Assembly: GCA_963930775.1 (NCBI GenBank)
Contig: OZ005701.1
Location: forward strand, 7,261,669 to 7,325,668
Direction of reading: 5' to 3'
Length of the DNA: 64,000 bases
Origin: Cliona cf. orientalis
Taxonomy: Eukaryota; Porifera; Demospongiae; Clionaida; Clionaidae
The notes beneath the pieces are model-generated. The model had not been told where the DNA came from, searched no databases, and saw nothing but the letters and a program-made list of their open reading frames with translations. Position numbers and translations under genes: made by a program. Positions 46,028 through 64,000 of the stretch are shown piece after piece; the stretch's first letter is position 1; each line of letters opens with the position of its first letter.

Positions 46028-46344
46028 GATGATTCGATGTCAATTGAGGATGGTAAGTTTTAGTCACGGGGGGCCTATAAAATATGTTATAAATAGTAAG
46101 TAAGCACCATACTTGATGAATTAGATCCTAAATTGGGTGAGCTTCGTGGTGGCCACTCAACTGACATTATGGTTCAAGACTCTGAGGCCCGGTAATTTAA
46201 TTTTAATTAAAGACCCACTTTCTATAGTATACGGAGGCCAGCAGGGCCCTACCTAGCATGCATAGGGGCAGGGGCAGGGGCCGGGGGGGGGGGGGGCAAG
46301 TGCCCCTCCTCACTAATGCTCGGACAATATTAGTTGTTCTAGTT
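46028..46344. other. Upstream spacer with G-run
   Basis: Upstream of the ART gene. It contains a G-rich tract at about 46264-46296 (run of 14 G), which could form quadruplex DNA. No promoter box is obvious. Confidence 0.4.
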
Positions 46345-46470
46345 CACTGTAAAAATGAAAGTGAATATCACTACATGGTAGTGACATCTGTAGCAAAATG
46401 TAGTGACCGCCACTACATTTTGCTACAGATGTCACTACCATGTAGTGACGTTCACTATTCATGTTAAGTT
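46345..46470. mobile_element. Palindromic MITE, copy 3
   Basis: Starts CACTGTAAAAATGAAAGTGA and keeps the hairpin arms (TCACTACATGGTAGTGACAT and its inverse), but the right terminus is altered (TTCATGTTAAGTT). Confidence 0.8.
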
Positions 46471-48834
46471 CTCTTTAAATCGAGTGATTGTAAACAGCTA
46501 CAAGTCAAGTCGACCTTCCTATTAGTGCTCACCGTCACATGATCAACCAAAGTTGGCAGCTAACAAGCGCTCAAGCATGCCATATGTGCTACAGGCCTCT
46601 GGCTAGGACTACACTGCCAGTGAAGACTCAACAGTACAGAAATTAAATGCTGATAATACTAATAATTCTGTACTACCTAATGCATATACATGTAGCTATA
46701 CTGCCATTATGGGAGTGTGCGTTCTTTCAGGAGCAAGTTGATCATCCTCCGGAGATACCACTTGAAAATGCACCCAGATTTACATCTCTGAGTACCTGCC
46801 AAAATCAAAATTTTTTTCTGGGGGATCCGGAACATACCCCCAGACCCCCTAGGTTTGGGTCGCAAGTAACCCACCACACCAGTTGTACCCCCCCCCCCCC
46901 CCCCCCCCCCCCCGAAAATAGTCATGTATGGCCATAGATGGTATGGCCTTGCAATTGGCCAGGATGATGAGATCAAATTACTACTCGCGACCACCCCTTA
47001 TGCTGATCACTATGTACCTGTAGCTATTGCCCCTAGAAGTAATTTATCATACTATCATCTTCCCCATGGAACGGTGATCACGGAGCCGCCAGCAGTCTGG
47101 CAACTCAGTAGTATTCAGTGGTATCATTAGCACTCTGAGACATAGCTAGCAGACTAGAATACTCTTAATACTAGGCTAAACTAAGCTAGAAGTAGATTCC
47201 TTGACTCACCAATACAAAATAGCCGGAGATCCAGAATCCAAACTGAGGAGAATCTACCGTGACTGAGCAGACCCATGCACGCGCATTGACCACTCAGCTA
47301 GGACAAACGACCATTACCCATCAATCGATAATCAGGATGCGTGGGTGTATAATTAGGGTTGGTGATGTCAGATTTCAGGAGCATGAGATTTCAGATGCAC
47401 CACTCTGATACAGTTTGTAGTCTGTGTAGTGTATAAATTAACGCAAAGGGCCCGGCGCAGTGATGCCGACAATAAACTAAATACAATTGCATACATAGCA
47501 ATTGAGAGTAGCAAGACCGTGACCATCATCAGACTGGAGTCTATAAAAATGATGGGAATTTCCTGCAGGAACTTGCTCTGTATCACATGAATATCACAGT
47601 TTAATAGCTGTGTGATCCAATTAGCTAATAGATTTGTCATACTATCCCGTTACCAGGACTCCTGCCGTTACTGATTTGGTGCCTGATTGTCTAGGAATCA
47701 GTGACAGTGTGACACACAGTTAAACATGGTTAAACTAGCCACTATGTCATTGTGACTTGATACTGTAGAGGGTTTTACCTAAGGAAGTTGTTGTATCATG
47801 ATGTAATTTTCCTGCTATTATAGCTTTTGGCGCCATGGATATGGGAGTTCACCTAGTCAGGTACATACGTTATTCATGATACCTTGAAGGGCTTATAAGC
47901 CCTTGATTATACTAGATAATATATGGGGGGTGACCTGAAGCCATGGGTATCACAGTTATTACTATAGCTAGGTAGTAATTTTACCCAACTCAGCATAAAA
48001 TATATCCTGTTTTTGATCCAAACTGATATATTATTAATATGACCTCACAATGATAATTATTGCTGACATAGCCATGCCCCAAGAGCACACCATTGTTTCA
48101 TCAGTGCAGATTAACCTTTTTATGAAAGTCACTACTGCAGTCATGCATGCATGTATGTGCCATAGACCTGTCTTCCAGCTTAAATTGGATCTCACGGATT
48201 GTTATCCAACACATGCAGTCACACATTTCTGTCTATCAGCCGTTCAATGTAATATCCAATTGGATTTGCACGTGTTGTGGCAAACTTTGGTTAAATATTT
48301 TGACAAATCAGCCATATTAGGCTTCCCATACCAACTCCCGTGTAAATGTGATGCTTCCCTTGGCTCTAATGTGATAAAACTTATTAGTCTTCTATCGTGC
48401 ATTTCAAAATTGATATCAGGTAAAAAAAATTATATATAAATCGAAGAGATGATTATGTTTAATGAATGGGAATAGAGGGTGGGATGATCCAGTGGAATCT
48501 ATTAGCAGCAGTGGGTGCATGCAAGAATGCCTTCATGTTGCATGGATTCAAGCTAACCCATTGAAGTTAATTTGAGTCATGGCACATGAGCTAGCCTCAC
48601 TAAGATCTGGAAAATTTGTGATTCGCTGTTATGACATAACTATTTCCTGTCTCCCTTTGTGTATAAGTGTTCCAAACTAATGCTATCATCCTAAATAGTT
48701 AAGGAACCCTATTTGGCCCTGATGCCAAACTAGGGAAACTCCTCTGCTGCAATAGGTATCAGCTGTTTGTGTGATTCATAGTATCGTATCCTTTTGTGCG
48801 GAGTGGTTGCAGGAAGTGGATGTAAACATAAGAC
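46471..48834. other. Spacer before the PH-domain gene array
   Basis: Holds a run of about 26 C at 46888-46913 after a CCGGAACATACCCCCAGACC stretch. Frames of 90 codons (minus, 47368-47640, one hydrophobic stretch) and 129 codons (plus, 48050-48439) have no recognisable domain, and I do not support them. Confidence 0.4.
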
Positions 48835-48842
48835 TATAAAAA
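48835..48842 (+). promoter_or_regulatory. TATA box of PH gene 1
   Basis: TATAAAAA about 160 bp before the ATG at 48998. The two paralogues downstream also have TATA boxes in comparable positions. Confidence 0.6.
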
Positions 48843-48997
48843 GTTGAACTACATGTACAGATCAGTCAGCTAGCTAAGACATTCATGATACAATCAGCCT
48901 CATAGTACTAATCTCTAGATAGTTGCTCAGTTTAGCAGCCAGTTGGTTTGCCTATTATTGATCATTCTCTAGAAGAGGCCTTCTAGTGCTATCAGTA

Positions 48998-53524
<4,527 letters not shown>

Positions 53525-53955
53525 CCATCCTGAGCGACCAGCCTATTGACTGATCATTAGTTCCTGTCTTGCCTCACTCAACTATAACCAATCATAAGAC
53601 AGTTTCTTTTCTTTCCCTTCCATGAATGTGCATGTGTGTGTCTTTTATTTGCATCTTTCCTATCATGACATTGTTTTATTATGTGTAATCCACCCTCATG
53701 CTGCGTTTGCATCATTTTTATCCCATTTTGTTTGTGTTGAGTATACATGTGTGCTTGTATGGTGTCTGTTGATGAAATAATGATATTCATTAGCCTCATT
53801 TGGTAGCGGTATGCACGTGGAGCACCGAGCATGCGCATAATCGATCGAAATCAGCTGGGCTGGGCGGTTTATAATAAACCACAGGAGCGTGCACTCTTAA
53901 GTCTTTCAGCTGCTAATAGAGGTCTAGCCCAGCACAGCGCTAGCAGTAGTACCTA
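53525..53955. other. Intergenic region between PH genes 1 and 2
   Basis: About 430 bp holding the 3' end signals of gene 1 and the promoter of gene 2. No clear AATAAA was fixed; no ORF is supported. Confidence 0.4.
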
Positions 53956-53964
53956 TTTATAAAG
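53956..53964 (+). promoter_or_regulatory. TATA box of PH gene 2
   Basis: TTTATAAAG about 40 bp before the ATG at 53999, which leaves a very short leader. Confidence 0.65.
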
Positions 53965-53998
53965 ATCATACTACAGTACACAGTAGGCTGCGTAAGAA

Positions 53999-58388
<4,390 letters not shown>

Positions 58389-59734
58389 ACTATTCATTTC
58401 TTTGTGGTGGTAATTTTTTAATTCAAATAACATAATATTAAATTTTGTTACAGTCTATGTAATTATTTCCTTCTATCGCAAATTATAACTAAGCTGTCAA
58501 TGAATTCTTGATGATTCCGTGTTTGGTTAGGGGCAGCTTCTAGTTACATGGGAGCAGAGGGGTACGTACATGAATTAATAGGGATGAGAACACTAGAGTA
58601 AGGGGTAACAACCATGGCATGCATGTGCATAGGAAATAGGTTCAATGGGCATTGATTAGCTTTAGCTTATATGGCTATAGGGGGACTTATACACATTATA
58701 GTGCCAAAGATGATACACACTGTGATGGTATGCATGCATAATAATTAAGTAGTTACTGTAGCTGATCCTGGCTTTTCCCCTGACTATGAACTATCTTCTG
58801 TCTGCTTTATCTAGTTCATTGTCACGAGTGCTGGATACTTGCTCATCATGGGTTTCAATATAATATTATTATAGTCATGCATGGCTTCACCATGCACACA
58901 ATAATGGGACAGATACTACTTAATTATGTCATGTAACCACAAGCTAAGCCCCCCGGCCCCTGGATGTTTGAGGGAGCCTAGGGGACTGATCATGAGACAC
59001 AAAACCTAATGATGTAATTTTGGCGGCGAAGTTCACTGACTGACACTATAGAGTAGTATTATTGTGGTTTCAAATTCCTGGCCATGGACTTAGTCACCAT
59101 AATGATATTATAATGCCACATCCGTCCCTATAGCTTTTGAATTGTATACCATAATAATAATAAAGTGGGTCAGGGATTGACCACTGTAGACGTGCTATAA
59201 TAACCATTTCAGTATTGTATCGCCACCACTGTCCCAGTATAGATAGCAATTAGCCAAAATAGTGCAAAAATGGCTATACTGTCTATAAATTAAATAATAC
59301 TGGACATTCCTATAATTGCATGCATTATAGTGATTAATGGTACAAACTGGACTGCACCGTGTGATGTTTAGACTAACGGTAACAGCTAACTATTAATAAT
59401 AATTCTTATTATGGTGACTGTGCATTATTATTAATTAATTTTTATAGCAATAAGGTGCCATGACATTGCATTTTCTAATCCCATCTTTCCAAACCTAACC
59501 ACATAAAAGTAGCAATAATTGGACCACATGAAGCATAGTCGGGTTAATTACTGTAAATAATTTGGGTCAGAAATGCACTCATGTGTACTTTTAAGCATGA
59601 TGCATTGTCATAGAGAGGAAGTACTCCAGCCTTTTGGAGCTGCATCCACCCACTCATGTTCAGGAAGGGAAAGTCCATTTGTGTACTTATAGCTTGCAGC
59701 CAAACCACAGTATTTCAAGCCAGCCCTTAAGCTC
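58389..59734. other. Intergenic region between PH genes 2 and 3
   Basis: AT-rich, 1.3 kb; ATAATAATA and ATGCATGC words. No gene or defined repeat. Confidence 0.4.
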
Positions 59735-59744
59735 TATATAAATA
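59735..59744 (+). promoter_or_regulatory. TATA box of PH gene 3
   Basis: TATATAAATA about 85 bp before the ATG at 59825. Confidence 0.65.
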
Positions 59745-59824
59745 GAGAATTCTTCAGCTCTAGATCTATACTACAAAAGGCTCACTATCTCAATCAGTGC
59801 TACTAAGATTCTGAATTAGTGATC

Positions 59825-61515
59825 ATGGCTACTGCTGGTGACAGTGCTGGTAATGGACAGCCCAGTGAAGCTGCTGGAAAGACACTCAAAGCTGGACTTT
59901 TAACTAAACAAGGTAAGACTAACTATTACTGATGTAGTTCACCAGCACTATTATGCACTAGCTAGCCCATTAAAATCATAGTTCTATAATAATATCACAG
60001 TATGCTGTCCTACAACATTCCAGCACTATATACAATTGTGATCATTTCACAAACTCCTTATAGCTTCTTGTACTGTACGTTAGCTAACTATATAATTTGA
60101 ATCTGATTCACTGAATTACCAGTCTCTTATACAACATCCATTGACATCTGAATATTAATATCCTGTCAATAGGTGGTTCATACAGAAATTGGAAGAAATA
60201 CCACTTTGTGCTGTCTGAGAGCACTCTGAACTACTATAAAAAGGAGGGTGATCCTACCCCCAAACGAAGCATTGACCTAAGCACGGGAAGAGGTGTTCGC
60301 ACGAATGAGCAGTGTGACCTAGAGTGGCCAAAGTCAGCCAAACCTGCTCTATCATTTGGAGTTGCTACTGATGCACGGACCTTCTACATCTATGGGGATA
60401 ATGAGGCAACAGTCAAGTAAGTCTTTAACTCTTACAGTGCATAATTATAGCAGTCAGCTATAATTATGGATCATGCCATATGCCATGTATTTGCAAATTT
60501 AAGTGGTTTTTTCGTGACTCTAGCTAGTCTGAGTGTACTTGTTTTCCTTTAGCTGATAGAGAGAGAGAGGTGCATAGCTGTATATAAAGAACTGAATTTA
60601 ACTATGATGGCTTCATGTAACTATGGCTTGTTTTTCAAGAACATTTCCCTCTTTCCAAGATAACACAAACAGGTGTACATGTGCCACTGCGTGCATATTA
60701 GCAACCACCAAACGGTTCAGTTTAATTAGTAGTTTGTGTACATGTGTTTGTGTATCTCAGTTCCTCAAGAAAGAAGCATTATCTATCAATAACCTCTGCA
60801 CCCACATACTATAGTACTACAAGCATAGTATCCCTGTTTTTCATGTGCATGCCAACAGTTTGTCGTTTAGCACTGATAATCATCATGTGTACTGTACATT
60901 GTTTGTTATGAAACCGAAGGGCTGGGTAGTACTAGCCATATACTAACCAAAACTGAGTGAGTAACTTAACAATGAAACATGCACAGTCATGGAGCTTCAC
61001 AAAAATATATTATTGCCAGCATGCAATCATGGCACAATGGTAGCTAGTTTTGAGTGTCGGCCGGAGTGACCCTCTTAAATCCAATAACTATGTAATATGT
61101 ACACTGCTCATGATCTCATAACTTTCAACATAATTGTGCTAATTAATGAATTATAGGGAATGGATGACACTGATTCAGCAATGCATCAACAAGGTACATC
61201 ACAACAACATTACAATTTCTGAGGCAGATCGATTATTGACCATTAATTATTCATCTGTCAAAAATGTAAAAATCTCTAGGTTGGTCACCCCAATGATGAT
61301 TATAAAAATGACCCTGAAGGCAAGCCAGAGGGAACAATGTCCAAACTTGTCAAAGGAGGTGCAAAATTAGCATCTAAAGTGACCAAACTTGTCATAAAGA
61401 ATGCAGGTATGCCAGGCATACACATGCACATGCATCTATACTAGGTATTATGGTTGTACTATAAAAGGGTAGTGATTACCCCGCGCGCATGCGCAAGGGG
61501 TAAAGTAATCGGTCG

Positions 61516-61548
<33 letters not shown>

Positions 61549-64000
61549 GAGCACAAAAATCGCCATATCTCGAGATGTAGACGCCTAAGCGACTCGTAAG
61601 CATAACAAATCAATCGAATTCGGCGAAAAACTGGCTTCAGTGTGCGTCAAATCGATGGACAAGGTCCACGGGCGTCACAAATAGTGCCTTTTTGTTAGCT
61701 AACGTAGCCACGCCTATCGACAGTGCCTACCGATGCATAATGCATGCCCATTGTGTTGTCTGCTCATGCGCACAACGAAGTAGCCAAGAATAATATTATG
61801 ACTGGTAAAGATCGTCCAAATTAATAATGTTCTTGAAATCTATATAATATACTCCATCCAAATCCGCTGACGGGGCTGAAATCTGCAGCCTTATGAAACC
61901 AAAACATAATGTAAGATGGCTATACTATTACAACAGAGTATTGAACATAGCAATCTAGATCTAGTGCAGAGAGAGTGCTTTTGTCACCGGGACCTCTAAT
62001 TAAACAGCATTTCCACTAATTTTCTTCACAAAATTATAGTCATGCATACAAAGTAATTCTATAGATTGCGCAATGTGCGCGCGGGGTATGTGCTCTACAG
62101 AGCTCTAGTTTGAATTATGGTTACCTGCATATGCTATGACAATTAAGGTATGTGCCAGCATATGCCATAAATACCACAATCATATACACATCATCAGAGC
62201 ATTGCTCTTCCCTATTGTTTTAAATTCATGCTGACCATATAATACAGTTTATTAGATGTTACCCAGGTAACTAGTGACAGAATATTCTCCAATACAGAGT
62301 AACATCAATATTGTAGTCTCAAACATAATATAACTATAACGTATTATAGCTTCTGGTATCCCAGCAAAAGAGAACTCTGAGCATTAGTCGACAGTCTCCT
62401 GGTGGTGCATGTGAGTATAAACTGACGGGTTTTCCTTCTTGCAATGGTTGTTTGTTCCTGTTTAGAATGTTTATGATTCTGATCCGGCTTGGGAAGGCTG
62501 TAATCATGTTATTACCAGAACTGCTCGAGTGCATAACAAACTTAATGATCCCAACCACGGCTGTCATGCATGGCACCATATTAAGCACTGAGTTTGCTAA
62601 TCTCATTAATAATAATGCAGGAGTTGATGAGGATGTCGTGAACGTTGTTGAAGGTGTTGCTGATGCAGTGGAGAATCAGGCAGATGCAGACAGAGATGCA
62701 ACACTATCCGATAGATTGAAGATGGCAGGTAATATACGGATAAAATATCTAAAATCAATTATACACACAATAATAATATAGCTAATACAAAACTGTATGA
62801 TCGCACCTTATATTGGTGAGGAATTAGATGGGCATTAGAATGTTTACAGAGATTATGCTACTGAATCTGTATACACTGTAAACAAAATAATGAAACGTAC
62901 CGTAATAATAATATGACTCTGTGATTTACTTAATGATTGTATAACATAGCTGGTGACACTGCTGGAGTGGTTGGTGACAACGTCGACAATGCATACGTTT
63001 CAGTAAGTCACAGTTCTTAGTCTTAGTGAATCCTGCTTCATTTGAGCAAAACCACATTAGGTGGCGACAGATGTTGTTCAGGAGCAGTGTGAGGCTGAAG
63101 GTGACACGTCCATTCAGCAGCGTCTAATGATGGGGGCAGCCACCACCATCCAAGGAACTGGAGGGGCGCTGTGCGAGGAGGGAGAGGGTAACCAAGACAT
63201 GATGATCGCAGGAGGTATGAGCAGCAATAATATTAATTATAGCTATACACGTGCAAGCACCTGTACCAGGTCCTGTGTAATAGCTACTATGTGTGTCCAT
63301 GTACTGTAGATGTAGTACACATGTAATGAAGCCTAAAAGCTATGTAGTGTACCCTAGTCACATAGTTTCATCCAATTAGTATAGGGCATTGCAGTAGCAG
63401 TATACCGGTAATAATAACATTATATCAGGGAATCTGGGAGCATGCTTTTCTAATACAAAATTAATGCATATTGCAATATAGGTGTATTGACTGCCGCTGG
63501 AAGGGTAGTAAGAGATCAGGCAGATGCAGACGAGGATCTGAGTATTAAGCAGAGAGTGGCATTAGCCGGAGGCAGTGCTATCGGAGGAACAGGGGAGGCC
63601 CTCGGGGCAACTCTCGGGGATGAATTCCAACCTCTCACAGACGCACTGGAAGTAACAAGTTAGTGAAGATCATAGCATTTTAAGCACATAGACTGCCTAG
63701 ATTTTTTAGTAATAGCTAGCTAGTTGAAATGCTTTTATTTGCTTTTTGTACTAGGTGGTGTAGTCAAGGATCAAGCCACAGCAGATGAAGATACTTCACT
63801 GAAAGACAGAGGATTAATGGCTATAAGTAAGTGGGCATAGTATTATAGCTGCCACTTTTCCGGCATTCTTTCTATGGTCACAGCTCTCATGATAATCTTA
63901 TTATGGCAGATTGCATAATAATAGTACTATAGTTACGCATTAATTGGGGTGAATTGTCCACTGCTGCAGGCAGCACAGCCAGTGGTGTAGGTGAGCTTGA
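59825..64000 (+). CDS. PH-domain protein with acidic helical repeats, paralogue 3 (cut by window end)
   Basis: Ten exons are visible: 59825-59912, 60173-60416, 61157-61193, 61280-61406, 62621-62728, 62950-63002, 63061-63214, 63482-63658, 63755-63826, and 63970 onward, truncated by the window end. All have GT/AG sites and the same phases as paralogue 1. The N-terminus is Gly/Ser/Ala-rich, then a PH domain (GGSYRNWKKYHFVLSE to EWMTLIQQC), the linker (VGHPNDDYKNDPEGKPEG) and repeats. These include VVQEQCEAEGDTSIQQRL, VVRDQADADEDLSIKQRV and VVKDQATADEDTSLKDRG. Intron 4 is long (1.2 kb) because a 0.6-kb TIR element sits in it. Exons 7 and 8 are much closer to paralogue 1 than the rest of the gene. 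The 3' end lies outside the window. Confidence 0.83.
61477..62088. mobile_element. TIR element in intron 4 of PH gene 3
   Basis: About 612 bp. The left end TACCCCGCGCGCATGCGCAA and the right end, whose inverse reads TACCCCGCGCGCACATTGCG, define terminal inverted repeats. The interior has a (GTCGTT)5 minisatellite (about 61513-61548) and no ORF. The surrounding bases TGAT and TGTG show no obvious duplication. Confidence 0.7.

Noticed and set aside
47368-48439. ORFs of 90 and 129 codons before the PH array
   Set aside because: AT-rich chance frames with no domain, promoter or splice context.

Overview
The window looks like nuclear DNA of an invertebrate animal, most likely a demosponge with an Amphimedon-like genome. 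This is an inference from AT-rich sequence, short GT-AG introns, tandem clusters of young paralogues and dense small transposons; no organism-specific marker settles it. There is no sign of bacterial operons, rRNA or CRISPR.

About 1-46 kb is a gene-poor, transposon-rich block built around one family: secreted, zincin-type metallopeptidases with an HETGH motif. Five copies are recognisable, A (+, 2142-5528) and B, C, D, E (-, 13721-15354, 17870-20116, 30015-31615, 41312-43140), plus two decayed fragments (near 6.6 kb and 16.2 kb). All share one plan: a signal-peptide exon, two short phase-symmetric exons of 22-26 codons, and one large catalytic exon. Only copy C reads intact. A has a 1.73-kb TIR element inside its signal-peptide exon. 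B carries several indels. D has lost the roughly 295-bp segment with the active site, and that segment sits 0.6 kb away inside a fragment of another gene. E has a 5-nt frameshift. Copies C, D and E also share long upstream DNA with tandem CCAAT-box repeats, so the block grew by segmental duplication.

Transposons fill the rest of this block. There is the 3' end of a Ty3/gypsy element (3-1926) and a 5.3-kb Mutator-like element with an intron-containing transposase gene (7876-13146). A complete, very young Ty3/gypsy element has apparently identical LTRs and a 5-bp target duplication (31825-36667), and a 331-bp MITE has landed in its gag. Others are LINE remnants, several MITE families, two tRNA-derived SINE-like units, a TTAA-flanked element and an 82-bp satellite (22801-24025). 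Host fragments here include a broken TRAF/MATH gene (5795-6235) and a single-exon ankyrin plus ADP-ribosyltransferase gene (44891-46027).

About 48.8-64 kb is a tandem array of three paralogous genes on the + strand (48998-53524, 53999-58388, 59825-end). Each has its own TATA box and about 10-11 exons in matching phases. The products have an N-terminal PH domain, a basic Gly/Lys linker, and a long chain of acidic helical repeats (D-Q-A-x-A-D-x-D...S-I-x-Q-R) for which I recognise no named family. Their function is unknown; the PH domain suggests action at membranes. Introns in this array hold very long CT tracts directly before 3' splice sites and a 0.6-kb TIR element.
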